8,515 nt of DNA from Methanosarcina sp. (GTDB lineage: Archaea; Halobacteriota; Methanosarcinia; Methanosarcinales; Methanosarcinaceae), in NCBI GenBank assembly GCA_017883485.1, contig JADGNM010000093.1, positions 1-8,515 of the forward strand. Direction: 5' to 3'. The translations under genes and the position numbers were made by a program. Below are positions 1 to 6,506 of this stretch, piece by piece. The first letter of the stretch is position 1. Each line of letters starts with the position of its first letter. Under the pieces are notes generated by a model, which was not told where the DNA came from, did no database searches, and was given only the letters and a program-made list of their open reading frames with translations.

Positions 1-66
1 TTTAACAGAATTTTTAAAAAATATACTGGTCTGACCCCCTCTCAATATAAAGAGGCCACCCTGTAA
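1..66 (+). CDS. AraC/XylS-family transcriptional regulator, C-terminal end only (partial)
   Basis: Reading frame 1 is open from the first base and ends at a TAA at 64-66. It encodes 21 residues, beginning FNRIFKKYTGLTPSQYK. This matches the end of the second helix-turn-helix of AraC/XylS regulators, where the pattern F-x-R-x-F-K-K-x-x-G-x-[ST]-P-x-x-[YF]-[RK] is nearly invariant. Everything upstream, including any ligand-binding domain, lies outside the window, so the effector and the full length are unknown. The family is predominantly bacterial and occurs in Methanosarcina-type genomes as an apparent import (family knowledge). The next gene on the same strand starts 177 bases later, so this regulator could control it, but nothing here proves that. 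Confidence 0.75.
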   Translation, partial: FNRIFKKYTGLTPSQYKEATL

Positions 67-100
67 AGGTCTCAAGTACTTTGTTACTTAAAGCTGGAAA

Positions 101-162
101 TCCCATCTTATAATCTGGGGTCTATTAAACCAATTTAATATGTCCCACGTTATAATTTAGGG
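101..162. promoter_or_regulatory. Two related dyad elements, candidate operator or promoter region of the fusion gene
   Basis: Two 20-bp segments, 101-120 and 143-162, match at 16 of 20 positions. Their starts are 42 bp apart, which is four helical turns. Each has a TTATAA core, itself palindromic, flanked by CCCA on the left and TGGG or TAGGG on the right, giving CCCA-N2-TTATAA-N2-TGGG in the first copy. Such spacing on one DNA face suits a regulator binding as two units. The TTATAA cores could also serve as TATA boxes for the gene at 243. The function is inferred. Confidence 0.4.
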
Positions 163-197
163 CGATAGCCCCTGTTTCATGTTGTAATTTTGACCTC

Positions 198-214
198 GGA
201 TTCATTGATGATCC
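198..214. repeat. Short imperfect palindrome upstream of the fusion gene
   Basis: GGATTCAT at 198-205 faces ATGATCC at 208-214, an inverted repeat with a single bulged base. It lies about 30 bases before the ATG at 243. It could be a small operator or chance in AT-rich DNA. No further support is visible. Confidence 0.2.
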
Positions 215-242
215 ATTTATTAATTATTACTAAAAAAAAATT

Positions 243-1760
243 ATGAAAACATGTGAAAAGAGAGTTGTAACTGACAACTTAAAAGGCAATCAGAAAAGAA
301 AAAGAAATTTAAGGATCGGATTAGTCACTTCATTTATTCTCTTTCTGTTGATTCTTTCAACAAATGTGACATTCGCTCATTGTGATACGATGGATGGCCC
401 ATTAATAAAAGATGCCAGGCTAGCCATCGCGCAAAATAATGTAAACTATGTTCTAAAATGGGTTAGTTCTGAAAATGAAACAGAGATAAAAGTACAGCTG
501 GCTTCAAGAATTCTTGAAATTAAGGATATAAGTCCCGAAAGAGCTCACGAAATTGCAGATGCGGTTATTTGCGAAGCAAATGCAACACTTATTGTAGAAG
601 GAGATATACTCTGTCCAACTTTATCAGGAATCTCAATGGGGGAATTCGGGGTAGGTTCCAGGGGCACAGGGGATTTCTACGTTCACACCAAACTCGGAGA
701 AGTTATAGGCAAGACAGGTGCAGTTGTAGATAGTTCCCAGCTTGACGACTCAGGAGTTGTCAAAATAGGTGACGAATATCTGGTGGTCACCATCGATGGT
801 ATTCATTCTCGTCTGAGCGACTTTCCTTTTCTCTCAGGCTTTCATGTAGCCAGGGCAGCTCTACGTGACATATACTCCATGGGAGCCCGCCCTCTAGCTA
901 TGCTGTCTGATATTCATATAGCAGACGATGGAGATGTGGCAAAGATATTTGACCACATCGCAGGAATCACGACGGTCTCGGAACTAACCGGAGTTCCCCT
1001 TATAACCGGAAGTACCCTTCGGATAGGTGGCGATATGGTCATAGGCGAACGAATGACAGGCGGTGTCGGTGCTGTAGGCATAACCTCTTCCCTTACCTCC
1101 AGGAATCAAACACAGGTAGGAGACCTTATCCTGATGACAGAGGGAGCTGGGGGGGGCACGGTTTCAACAACTGCACTCTACTACGGGATGCATGACGTCG
1201 TGGAAGAGACTATCAATATCCGTTTTCTTGAAGCCTGCGAGGCTCTGCTGCAGTCAGGACTACACAGGAAAGTCCATTCCATGACTGATGTTACCAACGG
1301 CGGAATTCGGGGTGATGCCAGGGAAATCTCAAAAACCGCAGGCGTAAAAATGGTTTTTGAAGAAGAAAAAATAAGGGCTCTGGTAAATCCGAAAGTGCTT
1401 TCCATGCTTGAGTTCCTTAAAATCGATTACCTTGGTGTGTCTCTCGATGCCCTGCTAGTTATCGTCCCACCGGAACATGGCTCTGAAGTCCTTGAAACAA
1501 TTCGGGCTGCAAATGTCGAGATCGATGTTATCGGCTGCGTGGAAAAAGGATGTGGGGCAGACATTATAATCAATGGGGAAACCAGGGACTTTGCGCCCAG
1601 GTTCCGGGAATCGGCCTATACTCCTGTTAAGAAAGTGCATGGGGAAGAGAACCCTCGAGATTTCGAGGACATGAAGGCTGCAATCGACAGGGCAGCAGAA
1701 GAGGCTATTGATAAAAAGCATAGAGTTCTTGAACATATAAAAGGCAAGAAGAAAAGATAA
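243..1760 (+). CDS. Chimeric protein: signal peptide plus DUF6448-like start fused to a complete AIR synthase/HypE-like (PurM superfamily) domain
   Basis: Residues 18-45 look like a signal peptide: a KRKRN basic patch, a hydrophobic run at about 25-41, and TFA before His46. AHCDTMDGP at 45-53 and the following helix to about residue 85 resemble the start of DUF6448 proteins. The rest of that family (a conserved FFETLVR-type region) is missing. From about residue 87 (ASRILEIKDISPE) to the end the protein is an AIR synthase-related protein, like methanogenesis marker 2 or HypE. It has DDS at 168-170, TIDG at 183-186, the segment around MGARPLAMLSDI at 213-224, GGDMVIGERMTGG at 262-274 and MTDVTNGGIRGD at 347-358. 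Family members bind ATP and make activated phosphorylated intermediates in the cytoplasm, so a signal peptide is out of place. The part before the junction is visibly more AT-rich. The A-rich stretch before the ATG has no clear ribosome binding site. The natural substrate is unknown, and whether the chimera is functional is open. Confidence 0.8.
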   Translation: MKTCEKRVVTDNLKGNQKRKRNLRIGLVTSFILFLLILSTNVTFAHCDTMDGPLIKDARLAIAQNNVNYVLKWVSSENETEIKVQLASRILEIKDISPERAHEIADAVICEANATLIVEGDILCPTLSGISMGEFGVGSRGTGDFYVHTKLGEVIGKTGAVVDSSQLDDSGVVKIGDEYLVVTIDGIHSRLSDFPFLSGFHVARAALRDIYSMGARPLAMLSDIHIADDGDVAKIFDHIAGITTVSELTGVPLITGSTLRIGGDMVIGERMTGGVGAVGITSSLTSRNQTQVGDLILMTEGAGGGTVSTTALYYGMHDVVEETINIRFLEACEALLQSGLHRKVHSMTDVTNGGIRGDAREISKTAGVKMVFEEEKIRALVNPKVLSMLEFLKIDYLGVSLDALLVIVPPEHGSEVLETIRAANVEIDVIGCVEKGCGADIIINGETRDFAPRFRESAYTPVKKVHGEENPRDFEDMKAAIDRAAEEAIDKKHRVLEHIKGKKKR

Positions 1761-1803
1761 AAGCGTTATAAGAAAAAAGAGAAGCAGCATTATTTTTTTT
1801 GTT
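1755..1803. terminator. Bidirectional U-rich termination region between convergent genes
   Basis: The fusion gene and the NfeD gene converge with 29 bases between their stop codons. The plus strand carries a run of eight T at 1793-1800, and the minus strand has T-rich runs opposite 1752-1780. No strong hairpin is visible. Archaeal termination often needs only U-tracts, so both transcripts could end here. Confidence 0.35.
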
Positions 1804-3121
1804 TTACAAGAAGCACTTCCTTCTCTTTTCCAATAATTTCGACTTCTTCTTTAGCTTCTATTTCCTCCTCGGACCTGGCTTGCCAGTACTCTCCGTTATA
1901 ACGGACGAATCCTGACTTTCCTGGCCCAAGGGGATCTATGGTTCGGGCAGTGTCTCCTATAATTGATCCAATAACCGGTTTTTTCTTTCTTACCTCAGTT
2001 ACTTTAAAAATTGCAAAGACAAGGAATAACCCGAAAACAATCGTAGGGGCGACAACAGTCAAGGTCATGAGCCTCCTGAATTCGGGAGTGTAGATATTTT
2101 CACCTCCCATTGGTATAAGCAGTATACTTCCTATTACAAGGCTGAGAAGACCGGCAAATCCGAAAATTCCGAAACCAGGAATCTTTATTTCCAGAATAAG
2201 GAGTCCTATCCCCACAATAATCAGGAATAATGCACCTACATTGACATTAAACCCGGTACCTATCAGTCCAAGCACTATTGCAATGATCCCGAAAACTTCT
2301 GCCCCGGCTCCGGGACTTGAAATCCCAAAGATTATCCCGTAAAGCCCTATTGTCAGCAGAAGGGAAGAGAGAATAGGGTTTGAAATGAGCCCTAAAAAAG
2401 AAATAGAAAAGGGAGGTTCGTAGTATTCAATGCTTGCACTTCCAGTTCTGAGAACCTTTCCTTTTGCAAGCTTCCCGTTTATCTGCGTCAACAAATCAGG
2501 GATAGAAGGAGCCACATATTCTATTACACCTGCTTTAAGGGCTTCCTGGGCGTCAAGATTTTTATTTTTCGTTATTACCTCTTCTGCAAAGGTCTCATTT
2601 CTCCCGTGTTTACTGGCGGTTGCAACCGAAAACTTGACAAGGGCATTTATTACCTTTTCGTCTTCGATGGGCTTTGTCCCCTCTGCGGATATTTGTACGG
2701 GCTGAGCCGAGCCAATAACCGTGAAAGGAGCCATTGCAGCAATATCGGTCCCCAGCAGGATAAGAGTCCCGGCTGACCAGGCTTTCCCGCCTTCAGGTAC
2801 ATATCCGATAACAGGAACTGTTGAATTCTCAATTGCCTTTATAATTGTCTGAGTTTCTACCAGCCCTCCCCCAGGGGTGTCAAGGCTGATTACAAGAGCC
2901 TCGAAATTTTCATTTTCAGCTTTTGCTATAGCATTAACTATGATATCGTCTGAAGCCGGGGTGATGGCTTCGGAAATTTCAAGCACAAGAACCTTGTTTT
3001 CAGACCCTGCCCCAGCAACGGGTACAAAGGCGGCTATAAGGATGAAGCATAGAAAAAAAATAGGGAGGAAACGGGGAACCCTTTCCATAAGCATATTTAC
3101 CGGTCCTTTCTTGCTCATCAC
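1790..3121 (-). CDS. nfeD: NfeD-type membrane-bound serine protease (ClpP-class, long form)
   Basis: This 443-residue protein has the full layout of long NfeD proteins (Pyrococcus PH1510 type). A signal or anchor segment spans about 17-38. A ClpP-like protease domain spans about 43-215. Five hydrophobic segments follow at roughly 240-268, 276-291, 294-312, 316-338 and 351-373. A soluble OB-fold NfeD domain covers about 381-441. The nucleophile should be Ser116 in KAWSAGT, and Lys156 fits the general base of the Ser-Lys dyad by its spacing of 40 residues. DTPGGG at 81-86 is the usual oxyanion-side motif. The family degrades the hydrophobic tail of its partner stomatin. That partner gene lies immediately upstream in the same orientation, so the two are an operon. 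The start is a GTG at 3121 directly followed by an ATG at 3118; either may be used, and the ribosome binding site is weak. The protease faces outward if the topology follows the family. Confidence 0.9.
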   Translation of the reverse strand: MMSKKGPVNMLMERVPRFLPIFFLCFILIAAFVPVAGAGSENKVLVLEISEAITPASDDIIVNAIAKAENENFEALVISLDTPGGGLVETQTIIKAIENSTVPVIGYVPEGGKAWSAGTLILLGTDIAAMAPFTVIGSAQPVQISAEGTKPIEDEKVINALVKFSVATASKHGRNETFAEEVITKNKNLDAQEALKAGVIEYVAPSIPDLLTQINGKLAKGKVLRTGSASIEYYEPPFSISFLGLISNPILSSLLLTIGLYGIIFGISSPGAGAEVFGIIAIVLGLIGTGFNVNVGALFLIIVGIGLLILEIKIPGFGIFGFAGLLSLVIGSILLIPMGGENIYTPEFRRLMTLTVVAPTIVFGLFLVFAIFKVTEVRKKKPVIGSIIGDTARTIDPLGPGKSGFVRYNGEYWQARSEEEIEAKEEVEIIGKEKEVLLVKQKK

Positions 3122-3145
3122 TTTCTTCAGACTCTTCTTTAGCCT

Positions 3146-3925
3146 TTATTGTTCTTTCCTTCTAGAAATAGCCTGAGATATGGCTGCTATGTTTCCGGTT
3201 TCAAGAGCTTGGGACTGTGTAACCACTATGAGATTCTTTTCCCTGGCAATCTCGGCTAAAGTTTGCAGCTCCCTCAGTTTGATCGCGGTGGGTATTCCCT
3301 CATATAGAGCTGCGGCTTCTGTCATTTTCTTGGCAGCCTGGGATTCTCCTTCCGCAAGGATGATTCTGGAACGCTTTTCTCTCTCGGCTTCAGCCTGTTT
3401 GGCAATTGCTCTCTTCATATTCTCAGGCAGAGATACGTCCCTAATCGTAACTCCAGTAACCTTGATCCCCCATGGGTCAGTATATGAATCCAGAAGTTCC
3501 TGAATCCTCTTGTTGATCTGTTCTCTTTCCGAAAGTAGTTCATCGAGCTCCATCTGGCCCAGCACGTCCCTGAGGGTTGTTTGTGAAAGTGTGGAAGTAG
3601 CGAACATGTAATTCTCAACCTTAGTTATAGCTGCTCCCGGCTCCACTACTTTGTAATAAACAACAGCATCTACTTCAACCGTAACGTTGTCCCGCGTGAT
3701 AACTGCCTGCTTAGGTATATCAATGGTAACAACTCTCAGGTCTAGTTTGACTACTTTATCGACAATCGGAATGATCAGAAAAATCCCTGGCCCTTTCACT
3801 CCGCTAAGGCGACCTAATCTGAAAATGACCACCCGTTCATATTCATTAACCACTTTTATAGATTGTGAGAGTATTAATAATACAACTATTAATACAGGGA
3901 ATAACACACTGGTGAAATCAACCAT
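3146..3925 (-). CDS. Stomatin-like SPFH/band 7 membrane protein
   Basis: The 259 residues begin with one membrane segment (about 6-24). The typical VVNEYERVVIFRLGRL and KGPGIFLIIPIVDKVVKLDLR follow, then the SPFH/band 7 domain to about residue 185. A charged, alanine-rich coiled-coil (about 171-206) carries QAEAEREKRSRIILAEGE, the stomatin/prohibitin signature. The C-terminal tail holds NLIVVTQSQ at 231-239. Members form oligomeric rings and organise membrane microdomains; the Pyrococcus homologue PH1511 is a substrate of the NfeD protease. The NfeD gene starts about 24 bases after this stop, so co-transcription is very likely. The ATG at 3925 is preceded by GAGGT nine bases upstream, which supports the start. 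The length is normal for archaeal stomatins. The target membrane process in this organism is unknown. Confidence 0.92.
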   Translation of the reverse strand: MVDFTSVLFPVLIVVLLILSQSIKVVNEYERVVIFRLGRLSGVKGPGIFLIIPIVDKVVKLDLRVVTIDIPKQAVITRDNVTVEVDAVVYYKVVEPGAAITKVENYMFATSTLSQTTLRDVLGQMELDELLSEREQINKRIQELLDSYTDPWGIKVTGVTIRDVSLPENMKRAIAKQAEAEREKRSRIILAEGESQAAKKMTEAAALYEGIPTAIKLRELQTLAEIAREKNLIVVTQSQALETGNIAAISQAISRRKEQ

Positions 3926-3934
3926 AATTTTATG

Positions 3935-3939
3935 ACCTC
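3935..3939 (-). promoter_or_regulatory. Ribosome binding site of the stomatin gene
   Basis: GAGGT on the minus strand sits nine bases before the ATG at 3925. It complements the archaeal 16S rRNA 3' end (AGGAGGTGATC pattern) and fixes this start. Confidence 0.6.
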
Positions 3940-3999
3940 TTGTTCCATTACCATTAAATTAGAATTAAGATAATCAATTATTATTTATCTGGAGAATCT

Positions 4000-4061
4000 A
4001 TTAAAACTCCCTTTCAATATATTAGAACTCCCTTCAATATATTAGAACTCCCTATCAATAG
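4000..4061. repeat. Three tandem copies of a 20-21 bp repeat
   Basis: Copies lie at 4000-4020, 4021-4040 and 4041-4061. The consensus is ATTAGAACTCCCTTCAATAT, with one or two changes per copy (A for G in copy 1, an extra T in copy 1, TA for T and a final G in copy 3). They sit head to tail without spacers, so the period is about two helical turns. The location between divergent promoters suggests a multimeric regulator site, but replication slippage of a meaningless sequence would look the same. Confidence 0.85.
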
Positions 4062-4089
4062 AGCATTTGTTATCAAAAGTTTTGTACTC

Positions 4090-4098
4090 TATAAATAT
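4090..4098 (+). promoter_or_regulatory. Candidate archaeal TATA box for the RecJ-like gene
   Basis: TATAAATAT matches the archaeal TBP consensus closely. Initiation about 25 bases downstream would give a leader of roughly 120 bases before the ATG at 4241. The tandem repeats end 28 bases upstream of it, where an activator would bind. A weaker TATATAA lies at about 4109-4115. Confidence 0.45.
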
Positions 4099-4227
4099 CT
4101 GCAAAGCTATATAACTACTTTCATGTTCCGGATTTTCTATAGATTGTAGTTTTTCAGATAGGTTCAAAAGTTTATTCTGATCTATAAGGAGCAGTAAATT
4201 AAGAAAACGCAGGTTCGGAAGAGCCAC

Positions 4228-4231
4228 GGTG
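4228..4231 (+). promoter_or_regulatory. Ribosome binding site that decides the RecJ-like start
   Basis: GGTG lies nine bases before the ATG at 4241 and pairs with the archaeal anti-Shine-Dalgarno. It overlaps the alternative in-frame GTG at 4229, which therefore is unlikely to be the start. Confidence 0.5.
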
Positions 4232-4240
4232 TTGATATTA

Positions 4241-6373
4241 ATGAGTAAGGAATGTCCAGACTGCCACGGACGTGGCTATGAAGTTGTTTCAACTAATATT
4301 TGCCCTCAATGTAAGGGCAAAGGCACGTCAAAATCAATAGATTTCATGAAAATTTCGGAAAAAGATATTGACGGTTTCTTGAAAAGCGGTGCAGCATGTG
4401 AAAAATGTAAGGGTACTGGAAATATTGATGTGACCACACCCTGCGAAACCTGCGAAGGGCTTGGGAGGATATATATCTGCAAGGTATGTGGGGCTAAAAT
4501 TTCTGAATCCGGGGATACAGAGGATGAATTATGCGATTCGTGTTCCCGTTCTCAGTTTGTTTATGCCCTTGACGAATCCTGCGACCTTAAGGACGTGGAG
4601 GCAGGAAAACTTTACCATGGCATAGTAAGCAGTACAGCATCTTTCGGGGTCTTCGTGGATCTTAACTCTCATGTAAGGGGACTTATGCACTCCAGCAATG
4701 TCGGAATCCAGCCTGAAGTGGGGGATGCCGTGATCGTGCTGGTAAAAAGCGTTAAAGCCGGAGGAAAGCTGGACCTTATCCCGAAGACCCTTACAAAATA
4801 CGAAACAATTGAGCTTGAAAAAGAGCTTCCGCTTAAGAACTCAGGCGAAATAAACCCGAGTATGAAGGGCAGGCTCATCAGAATCGAAGGAGAAGTCATC
4901 CAGGTAAAACAAACCAGCGGACCTACTATTTTCACAATTAGCGATGAAGGAGGCTTTGTCCCATGTGCCGCTTTCGAGAGTGCAGGGAAACGTTCCTATC
5001 CACATATCGATGCAGGTATGATCGTTTCAATTACTGGAGAAGTGACTCTGAGAGATGAGCAGGTTCAGATAGAAGTTATGAGCATGAAACTGCTTACCGG
5101 GAAAAAAGAGGCAGAGGTAAGGACGAGAGTTGAGAAGGTAATTGATGAGAAGGCAACGCCTGCCGACATTCCCTTCCTTATCAAAAGCGATATTATGGAA
5201 AAGCTCAAACCAAGAATGCTCCATGTCGCCAAAGAAATTAAAAAAGCTATTTTACATTCAACACCCGTCATTCTCAGACATCATGCCGATGCCGACGGGA
5301 TTACCTCGGCAATTGCAATTGAGCGAGCAATCCTACCCCTAATTATGGAAATCGGCGGGACGGAAGCAGAATATTATTTCTATAAGCGTGCTCCGTCAAA
5401 GGCTCCTTTTTATGAGCTTGCAGATGTTACAAGGGATATTTCTTTTGCGCTTGAAGACTCTTCCAGGCACGGGCAGAAAATGCCTCTTGTAATTCTGGTG
5501 GATAACGGGTCGACCGAAGAAGACGTTCCTTCCATGCGCCAGGCCAGGGTCTATGGCATCGATATGCTCGTAATTGACCATCATCACCCGGATGAGATTG
5601 TTGACCAATACCTGATAGGGCATGTAAACCCTGCACACGTGGGAGGGGATTTCGGGGTTACTTCAGGTATGCTCTGTGCTGAGATCGCTCGTATGATCAA
5701 TCCCAACGTTAGCGATACAATAAAGCATCTTCCTGCAGTTTCGGCAGTAGGGGACCGTTCGGAGGCTCCTGAAGCTGAGAGGTATATATCACTGGTCTCA
5801 GACCGTTATACTCTTGAAGAATTAAAAAAGATGGCTTTAGCTCTGGATTACGAACAGTTCTGGCTGAAATTTAGTAGTGGGAAAGGGATTATTGATGATA
5901 TTCTTGACCTTGGCGACCATACAATTCACAAAAACCTGGTTTCTCTCCTGTGTGAACAGGCAGATACCATGATAAAGGAGCAGCTTGAGATCTGTCTCTT
6001 TAATGTCAAATCTCATAAGCTGGCAAATGAAGCTATCATGAATGTGATAGACGTCGAAAATTATGCCCAGAAATTCACCTTCCCCCCACCTGGAAAAACC
6101 TCCGGAGAAGTTCATGACGTGCTTGTCAAAAGAAATCCGGATAAACCAGTTGTTACCATCGGATACGGTCCTGATTTTGCTGTAATTCGTTCTAAAGGCG
6201 TTCTTATGAACATTCCAAAAATTGTCAGGGAACTCAGAGAAGAAATGAAAGGCGCAGGCGTTAGCGGAGGAGGACACCTTGTTGTGGGCAGCATCAAGTT
6301 TGTAGAAGGAATGAGGACTGAGGTACTCTCAAAACTTGCCGACAAAATAGCACACGCAAAAGTCGAGCATTAA
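4241..6373 (+). CDS. Archaeal RecJ-like DHH-family phosphoesterase/exonuclease with DnaJ-type zinc fingers, S1 and OB domains
   Basis: With the ATG at 4241 the protein has 710 residues; an in-frame GTG at 4229 would add four. Four DnaJ-type knuckles come first: CPDCHGRG at 5, CPQCKGKG at 21, CEKCKGTG at 53 and CETCEGLG at 68. A zinc ribbon follows with CKVC at 80 and CDSC at 98. An S1 RNA-binding domain spans about 122-185 (GIVSSTASFGVFVDL), and a second OB fold about 213-285. The DHH core carries RHHADADG at 346, VDNGS at 420 and the metal-binding DHHH at 446-449. The C-terminal DHHA1 part has GVSGGGH at 673-679. This order defines the archaea-only COG1107 group, related to RecJ/GAN nucleases that act 5'->3' on single-stranded DNA or RNA. 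All expected metal ligands seem present. The S1 domain and knuckles point to RNA or single-stranded nucleic acid substrates; the real substrate is not established from sequence. It is a single gene ending at a terminator hairpin. Confidence 0.92.
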   Translation: MSKECPDCHGRGYEVVSTNICPQCKGKGTSKSIDFMKISEKDIDGFLKSGAACEKCKGTGNIDVTTPCETCEGLGRIYICKVCGAKISESGDTEDELCDSCSRSQFVYALDESCDLKDVEAGKLYHGIVSSTASFGVFVDLNSHVRGLMHSSNVGIQPEVGDAVIVLVKSVKAGGKLDLIPKTLTKYETIELEKELPLKNSGEINPSMKGRLIRIEGEVIQVKQTSGPTIFTISDEGGFVPCAAFESAGKRSYPHIDAGMIVSITGEVTLRDEQVQIEVMSMKLLTGKKEAEVRTRVEKVIDEKATPADIPFLIKSDIMEKLKPRMLHVAKEIKKAILHSTPVILRHHADADGITSAIAIERAILPLIMEIGGTEAEYYFYKRAPSKAPFYELADVTRDISFALEDSSRHGQKMPLVILVDNGSTEEDVPSMRQARVYGIDMLVIDHHHPDEIVDQYLIGHVNPAHVGGDFGVTSGMLCAEIARMINPNVSDTIKHLPAVSAVGDRSEAPEAERYISLVSDRYTLEELKKMALALDYEQFWLKFSSGKGIIDDILDLGDHTIHKNLVSLLCEQADTMIKEQLEICLFNVKSHKLANEAIMNVIDVENYAQKFTFPPPGKTSGEVHDVLVKRNPDKPVVTIGYGPDFAVIRSKGVLMNIPKIVRELREEMKGAGVSGGGHLVVGSIKFVEGMRTEVLSKLADKIAHAKVEH

Positions 6374-6413
6374 AACGGCTCTAATTAAGCCACATTTACC
6401 TTCTTAAAAATTA

Positions 6414-6465
6414 GGGAGCCTTCCTTCAGAAAGGCTTTCCTTATAAGTAATCGTTTTTATTTTTA
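6414..6465. terminator. Bidirectional hairpin terminator between the RecJ-like and GfcR-like genes
   Basis: GGGAGCCTT at 6414-6422 pairs with AAGGCTTTC at 6431-6439, nine pairs including two G-U, around an eight-base loop. On the plus strand it is followed by TTTTTATTTTTATA from 6454. On the minus strand it is followed by TAATTTTTAAG. It can therefore stop both convergent genes. The T-rich tract to 6512 may add U-dependent archaeal termination. Confidence 0.65.
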
Positions 6466-6506
6466 TATAGCTTCCTTTTCCATTTTTGTAAATTCCCTTT
6501 TACTTT

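Larger units (their letters stand above)
3926..4240. other. Divergent intergenic control region of the stomatin-NfeD operon and the RecJ-like gene
   Basis: This 315-base AT-rich stretch separates two genes read outward. It holds the stomatin ribosome binding site, a three-copy tandem repeat (4000-4061) and a TATA-like box (4090-4098) oriented toward the RecJ-like gene. A 61-codon minus-strand frame at 4042-4227 starts with GTG, has no ribosome binding site and runs across the TATA box, so I do not call it a gene. A short structured leader for the RecJ-like mRNA is possible but no convincing fold is visible. Confidence 0.6.

Noticed and set aside
160..171. GGGC-GATA-GCCC mini-hairpin as a terminator of the AraC-type gene
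   Set aside because: The stem is only four pairs and no T-run follows it.
4042..4227. 61-residue minus-strand reading frame in the divergent spacer
   Set aside because: GTG start without a ribosome binding site, overlap with the TATA box and repeats, and no recognisable protein features.
5837..6277. 146-residue minus-strand frame opposite the RecJ-like gene
   Set aside because: Antisense to the conserved DHHA1 half, with no motifs of its own; a shadow of the real gene.
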